Positions 8,057-16,097 of a DNA stretch of 64,000 bases are shown here, piece by piece. This stretch comes from an uncultured bacterium. Lineage in GTDB: Bacteria > Planctomycetota > UBA8742 > UBA2392. Position numbers and translations under genes: made by a program. Position 1 is the stretch's first letter. Every line of letters begins with the position of its first letter. Location of the stretch: positions 93,917 to 157,916 of the forward strand of contig CALLQI010000010.1 of assembly GCA_938014885.1 (NCBI GenBank), written 5' to 3'. Under the pieces are notes generated by a model. The model was not told the origin of the DNA. It ran no database searches and was given only the letters and a program-made list of their open reading frames with translations.

Positions 8057-9940
8057 ATGGAAACAACGCCAACAACGGCAACGCTTACGATTGAGCCCGC
8101 CACGCCCGGCTTTGCGAACCCGCCCCGCAAGCGGCCGGTGGGGTCGGTGCTGGCCGGGCTTGCGCTAAGCACGATTTCGTTCCTGTTCGGCGGATTTGTC
8201 GCGCTGCTGGCGCTGCCTGCCTGCTTGCCCGGGGCGCGGCGCGCGCGGCCCTTTGCCTACGCGCTGGCGGGCGGTGTCGCGCTGTGCTGGGCGATATCAG
8301 CCGCCGGCGGCAACCCGTGGTCGCATTACGTGAAGGCGCGCATCCTGGCGCAGGTTGAGTCAACGCTGGGCGCGCCGCTGGAATACGACAGTTACCGGGC
8401 TGATCCGCTGACCGGCCAGATCGAGTTCACCAACCCGCGCGCCGGCATCCCCGAACTTGAGGGCGAAGTCAGCGCCGCCACGCTGCGCATTGAGGCCGGA
8501 TACGGCTTTCTGGTGCGGTTTGAGCCCGCGATGCTGACGGCCCGCGGCGTGAAGCTGGGCGTCAACGCAGCCCGTGACCGGCTGGAAACCTTCCTGTCCA
8601 AGGCCAAGCCTTCCAGCACGCCGGTCAGCATTGTGTTGGATGAAGTCACGCTGGACATGCACGGCAGCCCCATGCTGGCGCGCTTCCATGCCGAGCGCAT
8701 CTGGGGCAGCGCAGCGGAATCCGGCTGGAAACTCGCCATCCGCATGGACCGCGCGCAAGTCGCGATTCTCGAGCGCGAGCACCGCTTTGAGCTCGAAGGC
8801 GGCCTCACCATCAGCCGCGACCCTGAGGGCCTGCTGGTTGAGTCCAACCTCGCCTTTATTGAAGAAGAGATCGTCAAGGGGATCGTGCAAGGGCAGTTGC
8901 GGCCGCAAACCGGTGATGGCGCGCTGATCTGCACGATTGACCAGCTTGAACTGGGGCCGCTGTGGGGGATGTACCGGCAGGTGGACCAGTACGGGGGCTT
9001 TGCGGTGGGGGTGCTGACGATCAGCGGCACGTTGAACGACCTGTGGGTTGAGGTGAACCTCGAGATTGAGGACTACACCTACTACCACCCATTCGCGATG
9101 GGTTTGAAGCCGGAGCAGAAGTTCAACTTGCCGCGCGGCAGCCTCAGCGGGGCGCTGCAGGTCGTGGACGGCGAGTTCTTCAAGCTGCACGCGATCACGC
9201 TGGAAAGCGAGTTCGCGGACCTGAGCACCAACCCGCGCCTTACTGCCAAAGGAGCGGGCACACTCAGCCTCAGCGGCGAAGTCGGCAACTTCAAGGCGGA
9301 ACTCGCGGCGCGAGTGCATCAGGCCGCGCTGCGCGAAGACATCACCTGGAGCCCTACGAGTACGACAGGCCTTGAAGACGTCGCGCCCAACCTGCTGAAG
9401 ATCGCCGAGCAGTTCAGCGGCCTGAAGCTGGCATTCGCGCTTGAGGTCGTGAAGCTCGACGTGCAATGCGCGCCGATCAGCGGCGTGGCAAGCGGGCTTC
9501 TAAGCGGCACGTTCACAAAACTGCCGGGGCAGGGGCCGGGCGTGCTGCGCGCCAACGGCGAACTGGCCATGCCCGAGGGCAAGTTCAAGTTTTGTGATGC
9601 TGAAGGCGACCTGTCGCTGAAGGTTACGTTCAGCGATAAGGCGCCCACGCCGTACGCGACGCTGAGCGGCGAACTGAAGGCCCGCGCGGGCTCGGTGGAC
9701 CTGAACGCGCGCATCGGCGGCATGCTCTCGCACCCGCTGGTGGCATTCCACGGCGTCACGATGTCGCCGGACAAACTGGGCGAGCACATCTACCGCTATC
9801 AGGCCAAACCACTCGATGCGGCCGAACGCACCCGCCGCGACAACGAAGTGGCCCGGCTGTGCGGGCTGCAAGCAGCCACCAGCGGCAACCCGTTTCTGGC
9901 CCAGCGCACGGGCAAGGTAAGCTTCACCTTCAGCCCGTGA
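8057..9940 (+). CDS. AsmA/TamB-like membrane-anchored protein
   Basis: The 627-residue product has two hydrophobic segments near the N-terminus (about 27-52 and 64-82). A long, beta-rich periplasmic region follows, built of repeated patterns such as ARGVKLGVN, LRPQTGDGALICTI and GKAGTLSLSGEVG-type strands. This is the look of AsmA/TamB-like proteins, which bridge the inner and outer membranes and are proposed to move phospholipids. Membership is inferred from architecture and strand pattern only; no strong signature motif is seen. It diverges from lon with only 31 bases between the start codons, so the two promoters must overlap. Confidence 0.6.
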   Translation: METTPTTATLTIEPATPGFANPPRKRPVGSVLAGLALSTISFLFGGFVALLALPACLPGARRARPFAYALAGGVALCWAISAAGGNPWSHYVKARILAQVESTLGAPLEYDSYRADPLTGQIEFTNPRAGIPELEGEVSAATLRIEAGYGFLVRFEPAMLTARGVKLGVNAARDRLETFLSKAKPSSTPVSIVLDEVTLDMHGSPMLARFHAERIWGSAAESGWKLAIRMDRAQVAILEREHRFELEGGLTISRDPEGLLVESNLAFIEEEIVKGIVQGQLRPQTGDGALICTIDQLELGPLWGMYRQVDQYGGFAVGVLTISGTLNDLWVEVNLEIEDYTYYHPFAMGLKPEQKFNLPRGSLSGALQVVDGEFFKLHAITLESEFADLSTNPRLTAKGAGTLSLSGEVGNFKAELAARVHQAALREDITWSPTSTTGLEDVAPNLLKIAEQFSGLKLAFALEVVKLDVQCAPISGVASGLLSGTFTKLPGQGPGVLRANGELAMPEGKFKFCDAEGDLSLKVTFSDKAPTPYATLSGELKARAGSVDLNARIGGMLSHPLVAFHGVTMSPDKLGEHIYRYQAKPLDAAERTRRDNEVARLCGLQAATSGNPFLAQRTGKVSFTFSP

Positions 9941-9949
9941 GTGGGCGCA

Positions 9950-10054
9950 GGGCTCGGGGCCTCGGGCTTAGGGCCTGGGGTCTTGAGCGAAGGCTGCGCA
10001 ACCCGAAACCGTCGTTTCCCCAAGCCCGAAGCCCGAAGCCCCGAGCCCCACGTA
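9950..10054 (+). repeat. Heptanucleotide-phased inverted element 1
   Basis: Fifteen consecutive 7-base units without a phase slip. The left arm is five units of the form GGGCYTN (GGGCTCG, GGGCCTC, GGGCTTA, GGGCCTG, GGGTCTT). The right arm runs CCAAGCC, CGAAGCC, CGAAGCC, CCGAGCC. The outermost 11 bases of the arms (9950-9960 and 10038-10048) are perfect reverse complements. It starts 10 bases after the AsmA-like gene. The remaining bases to 10170 hold only the leader of the next gene. Confidence 0.8.
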
Positions 10055-10170
10055 CCCCCTCGCCGATCCGTGGACCCTCACAGCGCTGTGCAAACCCGCA
10101 ATAGCATCGTGAATCTTCGCTTCGCGTATACGCATGCGCACGCTATGGTCTGTAGCACGGAGACCAAACT

Positions 10171-11121
10171 ATGCGCACCCTTTTGTTCACCCTTTCAGTT
10201 CTTCTGCTCGGGATTGTGGCTTCAGCCTGCGGTGATGCGGGCGGTGGCGGTTCAGGCGGCAACTTCGCGCCGCCGGCCAACCCCGGGCCCACCAATCCGG
10301 TCAGCTTCCTGACCACCACCCACCCCGTGGCCACTGTGGGGCAGCCCTACACCACCAGTGTGCAGAGCGCCGGCGGCACGGGCCCCTTCCAGTGGGCGAT
10401 CATTCTGGGGCAGCTTCCGCCCGGCATTTCGATGAACCCGACGAATACCTCGACGGTCGATTTCATCGGCGCGCCTACCCAGGCCGGCACCTGGTTCTTC
10501 CGCCTGCGGCTGCGTGACGCGCTGGGCTGGGAACTGGTGGCCGACTACCACATCACGGTCACGGGTGCCGGCTACGGTGGCTTTCCGGCGAGCGGGCTGG
10601 TGGTGTTCATCGTCGACCGCAGCATGGAAATGGCTTATACGGACGGCGCGGCCACAACGCGGTTGCAGCGGGTTCAGGCCCGATTTGCGCAGCTTGCGGG
10701 CAGCCTGACCGCGGGCGTGGACTTCCAAGTGCTGTTTGTGGGTGGCGGCGTCAGCAGCTTGTTTGCGGGTGGCGTGCCCGGCGACAGCACGAACGTGAAC
10801 TTCGCGATCAGCCAGGTCGGCGCGCAGACGGCCGCCGGTGAGTGCGCCATGTACAGCGGCTTGCAGGAAGCGATCCAATCCTACGGCTCGCCGGTGCGGG
10901 TGGTGTATCTGGGCGGCGCGCGCGGCGGCTTTGACAACGGCGCACCCGGCCAGACCGCCGACCCCGATGACATTCTAAGCGCGGTGCCGGGCTGGCTGGC
11001 TGCCTCTGCGCCGAACTGCGAAATCGAGTGCTGGCAGTTCAGCATCAACAACGAGGTCAGCTTCCTGTTCCAGGACCTGGCCTTCATGACCAATGCGGGC
11101 TTCTTCTATCACCCAAGCTAA
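10171..11121 (+). CDS. Lipoprotein with Ig-like and vWA-like domains
   Basis: The 316-residue product starts MRTLLFTLSVLLLGIVASAC, a lipoprotein signal peptide with Cys20 as the lipidated residue. A Gly-rich linker follows, then an Ig-like/putative-Ig fold (about 45-133, containing PFQWAIILGQLPPGISM, typical of such repeats), and a vWA-like domain from about 142 (GLVVFIVDRSMEM). The MIDAS motif should be DxSxS; here it is D149-R-S151-M-E153, so the third ligand is Glu and metal binding is doubtful. A CGGAG site precedes the ATG. TATGGT at 10144-10149 may be its -10. It is followed by a hairpin at 11155-11181. Likely a surface adhesion or scaffold protein; partner unknown. Confidence 0.75.
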   Translation: MRTLLFTLSVLLLGIVASACGDAGGGGSGGNFAPPANPGPTNPVSFLTTTHPVATVGQPYTTSVQSAGGTGPFQWAIILGQLPPGISMNPTNTSTVDFIGAPTQAGTWFFRLRLRDALGWELVADYHITVTGAGYGGFPASGLVVFIVDRSMEMAYTDGAATTRLQRVQARFAQLAGSLTAGVDFQVLFVGGGVSSLFAGGVPGDSTNVNFAISQVGAQTAAGECAMYSGLQEAIQSYGSPVRVVYLGGARGGFDNGAPGQTADPDDILSAVPGWLAASAPNCEIECWQFSINNEVSFLFQDLAFMTNAGFFYHPS

Positions 11122-11154
11122 GTGAGGCCGCTGTTTCACACGGGGGCGAACTAT

Positions 11155-11181
11155 GCGGGGCGACCGGTGCGGTCGCCCCGC
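11155..11181 (+). terminator. Hairpin after the vWA-like lipoprotein gene
   Basis: GCGGGGCGACC, a 5-base loop, then GGTCGCCCCGC form a perfect 11-bp stem 33 bases past the stop codon. No T-run follows, so termination efficiency is uncertain. Confidence 0.4.
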
Positions 11182-11257
11182 TTGCGTGTGGCTGCAACGA
11201 AACGGGCCTTGCAATCCGTTAGGGTGCTGGTAGCAGAACGGCCGCACTTCGTGCGTG

Positions 11258-11330
11258 GTGTTTCGTGTCTCGTGCTTGGGCAAGGCGAAGCGCGGGGCAC
11301 GAAGCACGAAACACGATCCACGAGACCCGG
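11258..11330 (+). repeat. Heptanucleotide-phased inverted element 2
   Basis: About ten 7-base units: GTGTTTC, GTGTCTC, GTGCTTG on the left and CGAAGCA, CGAAACA, CGATCCA, CGAGACC on the right. The left 10-mer GTGTTTCGTG (11258-11267) has its exact reverse complement at 11305-11314. It ends 10 bases before the glyS start, so it probably lies in the glyS leader RNA. Confidence 0.75.
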
Positions 11331-11339
11331 AGTTCATCC

Positions 11340-13043
11340 ATGCCCGCACGCAGCATTGAGCAGATCCGCAACCTGTGCAAACGCCGTGGATTCATCTTCC
11401 CGGGCAGCGCCGCCTACGGCGGGTTGGGAAGCTTCTGGGACTACGGCCCACTGGGCGTGGAAATGCTGCACCACATCAAGAGGGCCTGGTGGCGCAGCAC
11501 AGTCTACGAACGCAACGACATGGAAGGCCTCGACGGAGCGATCATCACCAGCCGCAAAGTCTGGCAACACAGCGGACATGAAGCGACGTTCAGCGACCCG
11601 CTGGTGGACTGCAAGAAGTGCCGGGCGCGGCACCGTGCCGACCACCTGACCAGCAATGTTTGCCCCAAGTGCGGATCCGCAGACCTGACGCCTCCTCGCA
11701 GCTTCAACCTCATGTTCCAGTCCCACGTCGGTCCTGTGACTGCTGAGGCCGGAACCGCGGAAGAACTCGCTTCGCGGGTCTATCTGCGCCCGGAAACCGC
11801 GCAGACCATCTTCATGAACTTCAAGCATGTGCAGACTTCGCTTCGTCGCAAGGTTCCGTTTGGGGTTGCCCAGATTGGGAAGGCTTTCCGTAACGAGATC
11901 ACGCCCGGCAACTTCATCTTCCGTACGCGTGAGTTTGAGCAGATGGAGATTGAGTTCTTCATCAAGCCACCGCAGTTCGTGAAGGAGGGCGAGAAGACCG
12001 ACGAACAGTGGCACGAGGAATGGATCAGCCAGCGCTACAACTGGTGGCTCGGGCTTGGCGTTGACGCGTCAAGGCTTCGCAAGCGCGCCCAGGACAAGGC
12101 CGAACTCGCGCATTACGCGAAGGCCACCACGGACCTTGAATACCTGTTCCCGGATTTCGGCTGGGGCGAAGTCGAAGGCGTGGCGAACCGTACTGACTTT
12201 GACTTGTCGGCCCACAGCCGCGACGTGCCCGACGCCGATCTCGCGCGCCTGAAACTCGAGAAAAACGCCGACAGCACCGAAACCTTCGACTACTTCGACC
12301 CCGAAGCCAAGGCCCGCTACATCCCCTGGGTGATCGAGCCCAGCGCCGGCGTTACCCGCGCGATGCTCGCCTTCCTGTGCGAGGCCTACCACGAAGAACT
12401 AGTCAAGGAACCCGAAGCCGCCGAAATCGAGGCCATCAAGACCGAAATCCCGGCCGTCATCAAGAACGCCCAAAAGAAAGCCAAAGAAGCCCGCAAAGAC
12501 AAACCAGAGCCCGCTGCGTCAGCGGCGGGACCCGCCAAGTTTGACCCCGAAGCCATCGAGGCTTTCTGCACCGCGCTGGATGAAATGGCCGCACGTCTGC
12601 CGGCCAGCCTTCTGGAAATCGACAACCTGCTGGAAGAGCACCCCGGGGCCGCAAACCTTGAGCCTGTGAAAAAGCTCAAGCCCAAAGTGAACAAGATGGC
12701 CGAAGACTGCGTGCGCGTGGTGTTGCGGCTGCATCCGACGCTGGCGCCGGTGAAGGTCGCGATCTTCCCGCTGAAGAAGAACGCGCCGGAAATCGTGGAC
12801 ATCGCGCACCGCGTCACTAAGCAGCTTTCACCGTTCATGCGCGTGCAGTACGACGACAGCGCCGGTATCGGCCGCCTGTACCGACGTCAGGACGAAATCG
12901 GCACGCCGTTTTGCATCACCGTGGACTTTGAAACGCTCGAGAACAACACCGTCACCCTGCGCGAACGCGACACCATGCAGCAGACACGGGTCAAGATCGA
13001 CGAGCTCAAGCACCTGCTGATGCAGCGGCTGCACCTCGCGTAA
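11340..13043 (+). CDS. glyS: Glycyl-tRNA synthetase, single-chain type, with large insertion
   Basis: The enzyme charges tRNA-Gly with glycine. This is the single-chain class II form: the N-terminus SIEQIRNLCKRRGFIFPGSA and the glycine-pocket region YGGLGSFWDYGPLG are characteristic. A four-Cys zinc-ribbon (CKKC and CPKC) lies near residues 87-121. Motif 2 (FRNEITPGNFIFRTREFEQM) and a C-terminal anticodon-binding domain (LHPTLAPVKVAIFPL onward) are present. Between the motif 3 region (GVTRAMLAFLCEAY) and the anticodon domain there is an unusual Lys/Glu/Ala-rich insertion of about 100 residues (12403-12712) that typical members lack. I chose ATG 11340, after the repeat element and with GGAG upstream, because the longer reading from 11265 merely translates the repeat. 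Confidence 0.95.
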   Translation: MPARSIEQIRNLCKRRGFIFPGSAAYGGLGSFWDYGPLGVEMLHHIKRAWWRSTVYERNDMEGLDGAIITSRKVWQHSGHEATFSDPLVDCKKCRARHRADHLTSNVCPKCGSADLTPPRSFNLMFQSHVGPVTAEAGTAEELASRVYLRPETAQTIFMNFKHVQTSLRRKVPFGVAQIGKAFRNEITPGNFIFRTREFEQMEIEFFIKPPQFVKEGEKTDEQWHEEWISQRYNWWLGLGVDASRLRKRAQDKAELAHYAKATTDLEYLFPDFGWGEVEGVANRTDFDLSAHSRDVPDADLARLKLEKNADSTETFDYFDPEAKARYIPWVIEPSAGVTRAMLAFLCEAYHEELVKEPEAAEIEAIKTEIPAVIKNAQKKAKEARKDKPEPAASAAGPAKFDPEAIEAFCTALDEMAARLPASLLEIDNLLEEHPGAANLEPVKKLKPKVNKMAEDCVRVVLRLHPTLAPVKVAIFPLKKNAPEIVDIAHRVTKQLSPFMRVQYDDSAGIGRLYRRQDEIGTPFCITVDFETLENNTVTLRERDTMQQTRVKIDELKHLLMQRLHLA

Positions 13044-13157
13044 GCAGCCGGCCCATACAGGCAGTTGGATGGGTACGAGCTTCAGAATGCGGGCTGGGGT
13101 TCACCGTAAACCTTCTCGCTGATTCTGGTGGTCATGCAATGACAGGCCTCAACAAGA

Positions 13158-13190
13158 AAACCGGGCGCCTTAGGGCGCCCGGTTTGTCTT
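13158..13190. terminator. Bidirectional terminator between glyS and the HEAT/TPR gene
   Basis: AAACCGGGCGCC, loop TTAG, GGCGCCCGGTTT is a perfect 12-bp stem. It has A-rich sequence before it and T-rich sequence after, so it can serve both convergent genes. Confidence 0.85.
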
Positions 13191-13216
13191 GCGTATGCGG
13201 CTTTGGCTTCGTCGGC

Positions 13217-15850
13217 CTAGCCTTCGTCGCCGGCCTTGGCCGTGCGGCGGTCCGGCGGCGGCGCGTGGCGGTTCACGGCCTGCTGCTTCTGGACTTCCAG
13301 ACGCTGGCGGGCCTTGGTCGGCGCGCGGCCGAGGGCTTCACCGGCGGCGTTGCGCGCGGCCTCAACTTCGAGCACGAGTGCGTCCAGGTCACGGCCTTCT
13401 TCCTTGGCCGACTCCAGGTTGAACTCGGTGCGCAGGGCGGTCATCAGGGCCTTGAAGCCGTCTTCGTCCCAGGCACCCTTGTGGAAGGCATAGGCCGCAC
13501 CCAGCGCGCGGGCGGCGGCGGCCTTCACGAACGGACGGTCCACGCCTTCTTCTTCGCTGGATACGGTGTCGAGTAGGTTCGGGATAATCTCCTGGCGAAC
13601 CCAAGCCGCGCCAACCTTGCTGCTATTGGCAACCAGCACTTCAATGGCGTGGCAGATGGCAGCGCGGGCCTCCGGCGTGCGGCCTTCGAGGCGCAGGCCG
13701 CCGGACAGGGCCTTCAGCAGTACATCGACGCGGTACTTCGTGGTACCCGGGTCAAGCATGGCCAGCGCGTCGGCCATGCGCACCACCGAGGCGTTGGTCA
13801 GGTTCTTGGCGTCCATTTCGCGCGAGTTCCATTCCGATTGCAGCTGCTCGCCCAATGTGGTGGATGTGAATTCGGTGCTGCTGCTCTTGGGCGTGTATTC
13901 CAGCCACAGGTTGTCGCCGACACCCAGTTCCGACAGCTCATCCTTGCGGCTGGTCATTTCCGAGGCCGGGGTGGCCACGAACACCGGGGTGGCCTGCGTG
14001 CGCACGTCGCGCGCCAGCAGGTGGAACAGCACTTCCTTGCGTTCGGTGCGGGTACCGCCGCCGCTGCCGGCCGGCGGCTCAAACACGAACACCGGCGCAA
14101 CCGCCAGTGAGCCTTCGATGATGATGGCGTCCCATGGCGGGCCCTGCACGGCAAGGTCCGCGCCTTCTTCCAGGGTGCGTGCCAGTGTTACGCTGTGCCC
14201 GATGTCCCGGACAGCAGTCACGTAGCCTCCGCCGATGGCCGGGTCCTCTGCGATCACCAGAATCGAGCGCGCCTGGGTTTCCTTCAGGTTGGCGGCGACC
14301 AACTTTTCGACTTCCGAGTTCTTGCCGAAGTCCTTGGTCGCACCCAGCTTTACCAGCGTGCGTGCGGCCGCGTAGCGAACCATCTTGTCTTCCGCGGCGG
14401 TCAGGGCTCGCATCAGCGGTGCCGAAGCGTTGGTACCGATGGCGGCATAGTCTTCAAGGTCGGCGATCGCGTCGCAGATGGCGACGCTGACGGCCGGGTA
14501 GCCGTCGGTCAGCGAACGCTCAAGCGCGGTGTACAGCACCGCCGAGTTGGTGGCGGAACCAAGGCCGTAGCCGTGGATGTTCGGCACGAAGCCGCGTTCA
14601 CCCAGCAGCGATTCAATGAAGGCGCGTTCGGCGCTGTCACTCTTGAAGAAGCGGCCGCGGCCTTCGGTGTACATGTGCATGTGGATGCAGGCCAGCAGGG
14701 CTTCAGAGTCGCGCACGAAGGCATTGGTGTCTTCGGAGCCCTTGGCGGCGCTGATGCCCAGTTCAAAGGCCTGCAGCGCGGACTCTTCAGCCAGGATGTC
14801 GGCGTAGGCCCACAGCGGCACTTCCTGGCTCAGCAGCGCGCCGCCGGTGCCGTCTTCGCCCGCGACCCACTTCCAGACGGTGTACGAGCGCATGTAGCCG
14901 TACTCGTTGTTGTAGTCCCACATCGCCACGGGCAGGTGCCCCTGGTAGGTCGTGCCCACAACGGACAGGCGCTTGCCGTAGTAGCGGCCGGCGGCGTTGT
15001 TGCGGTAGTAGCCTTCGGCCTGCAGGAAGAACAGGTCCTTGGGGTCGTTGATTTTCTTGTCCTGTTCAGGCAGGTCGCGGCGAATCCACTCAATGGCCTT
15101 GGCGCAGGCCTGGCGCACCTGCTGGTCTTCGCCCTGCATGCTGAAGTGCTTGACCAGCACCGGCAGCGCGCGCGGGTCGCCGATGTCGCCCAAAGCCTCC
15201 GCGGCGACCTGGCGGTCGTACACTTCCGAGCTGTAGAACAGCTGGATGATGGCGTTGACGGCCTGGTGGCCGAGCGTTGCCAGCAGCACGCGCGAGTCAT
15301 AGCGCGCGTCAATGGCTTCCTGGTGCAGGTAGTTGGCCTGGATGTGCGGCACGGCGTAATCGCCGTAGCTGTCGCGGATGCTTTGGGCGCGCAGCGACTT
15401 CACGGTGATGTCTTTTTCACCGTAGTACTTGTCGATGTTTTCGCGCATTTCCTCAGGGTTGCCGTTGTCGCGGCCGATGTAGGCGCTTTTCTGGCGACCG
15501 GCGAGTATCCACTTGCCGAAGCGCGAGTAGCGCCCCGAAAGCGTGGCATCGCTGAAGTTGTTGTTGATGAAGTCGAGCGCAAGCGTCTGCCCGATTTCGT
15601 CACGGATCTGGCGGTCCGTGTCTTCATCGCGGTTGGCGGACAATGCTCTGTCAAAGAACTTGATCGCCTCTTCCCAGTTGCCCTTGCGGTATTCGCGAAG
15701 GCCCGACTTGATGTGCCCAAGCGGCGAAGTGTCCTGCGCGTAAGCCGGCGCGGGCTCAAAGGTCGTGGTTGAACCAAGCACCAGCAGCACCGAAAACGCC
15801 AGTACCGCCGACGCGACAACGAACACCCCACGCCAAATGCGTAGACGCAT
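13217..15850 (-). CDS. Exported TPR/HEAT-repeat protein with a pseudo-receiver domain
   Basis: The 877-residue protein begins with a signal peptide or anchor (MRLRIWRGVFVVASAVLAFS, hydrophobic to about residue 27, then PAYAQD). A TPR-like unit follows at about 43-75 (LREYRKGNWEEAIKFFDRAL). HEAT-like repeats cover about 185-260 (AVNAIIQLFYSSEVYDRQVA) and 450-520. Residues 529-655 read like a CheY receiver (SILVIAEDP, AVRDIGHSV, WDAIIIEGS, TPVFVATPA), but the phospho-acceptor Asp at the end of strand 3 appears to be missing. The last third has more helical repeats and ends basic. Expressed from a good promoter at 15886-15913 with AAGGAG before the ATG. Such exported repeat proteins are common in Planctomycetota; the function is unknown. 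Confidence 0.85.
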   Translation of the reverse strand: MRLRIWRGVFVVASAVLAFSVLLVLGSTTTFEPAPAYAQDTSPLGHIKSGLREYRKGNWEEAIKFFDRALSANRDEDTDRQIRDEIGQTLALDFINNNFSDATLSGRYSRFGKWILAGRQKSAYIGRDNGNPEEMRENIDKYYGEKDITVKSLRAQSIRDSYGDYAVPHIQANYLHQEAIDARYDSRVLLATLGHQAVNAIIQLFYSSEVYDRQVAAEALGDIGDPRALPVLVKHFSMQGEDQQVRQACAKAIEWIRRDLPEQDKKINDPKDLFFLQAEGYYRNNAAGRYYGKRLSVVGTTYQGHLPVAMWDYNNEYGYMRSYTVWKWVAGEDGTGGALLSQEVPLWAYADILAEESALQAFELGISAAKGSEDTNAFVRDSEALLACIHMHMYTEGRGRFFKSDSAERAFIESLLGERGFVPNIHGYGLGSATNSAVLYTALERSLTDGYPAVSVAICDAIADLEDYAAIGTNASAPLMRALTAAEDKMVRYAAARTLVKLGATKDFGKNSEVEKLVAANLKETQARSILVIAEDPAIGGGYVTAVRDIGHSVTLARTLEEGADLAVQGPPWDAIIIEGSLAVAPVFVFEPPAGSGGGTRTERKEVLFHLLARDVRTQATPVFVATPASEMTSRKDELSELGVGDNLWLEYTPKSSSTEFTSTTLGEQLQSEWNSREMDAKNLTNASVVRMADALAMLDPGTTKYRVDVLLKALSGGLRLEGRTPEARAAICHAIEVLVANSSKVGAAWVRQEIIPNLLDTVSSEEEGVDRPFVKAAAARALGAAYAFHKGAWDEDGFKALMTALRTEFNLESAKEEGRDLDALVLEVEAARNAAGEALGRAPTKARQRLEVQKQQAVNRHAPPPDRRTAKAGDEG

Positions 15851-15885
15851 TGCAAACTCCTTCAGAGGGGGGAGGTAACAGGGTC

Positions 15886-15913
15886 AATCTAGCCCTGCCC
15901 CAATGGGTGTCAA
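15886..15913 (-). promoter_or_regulatory. Strong sigma-70-type promoter of the TPR/HEAT gene
   Basis: On the minus strand: perfect TTGACA, 16 bases, TAGATT. Transcription should start about 30 bases before the ATG at 15850, leaving room for the AAGGAG site. This is the best promoter match seen in the window. Confidence 0.75.
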
Positions 15914-15975
15914 GCTTTGCGCCAGTCCCGAATCCAGCGGTGACAGCCCTGTGACGTGGCAGGCCGGCGAACTAC

Positions 15976-16064
15976 AGTCGAATGTCGACAGTTCATGGTC
16001 GACAGTAAACCGCAACTACCTCTTATCTGCTGTAACCATTGACTGAGAACCGCTGACAGTCAGC
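15976..16064 (+). repeat. Heptanucleotide-phased element 3 (GTCGAC type)
   Basis: Units of seven such as AGTCGAA, TGTCGAC, AGTTCAT, GGTCGAC, AGTAAAC, CGCAACT, then GTAACCA, TTGACTG, AGAACCG, CTGACAG. The two halves run in opposite sense. It sits between pheS and the start of the TPR/HEAT gene. Confidence 0.65.
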
Positions 16065-16097
16065 CAGGCTCTGCTGGTCCCGCGATCGGCGGGCACG

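Noticed and set aside
8026..8172. N-terminal extension of Lon to 8172
   Set aside because: It overlaps the start of the divergent AsmA-like gene, and its sequence is unrelated to Lon N-termini.
9941..10170. Element 1 as a simple rho-independent terminator
   Set aside because: The arms are 78 bases apart, have no T-run and follow a 7-base phase, so it is better described as a repeat element.
13044..13157. tRNA-like sequence containing GGGTTCACC
   Set aside because: No acceptor, D- or anticodon stems can be paired around it. No tRNA was recognised anywhere in the window.
14195..15772. 525-codon open frame on the plus strand opposite the TPR/HEAT gene
   Set aside because: Shadow of a real gene that has a signal peptide, promoter and ribosome-binding site. 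The antisense product is a featureless Val/Ala/Arg/Gly sequence.
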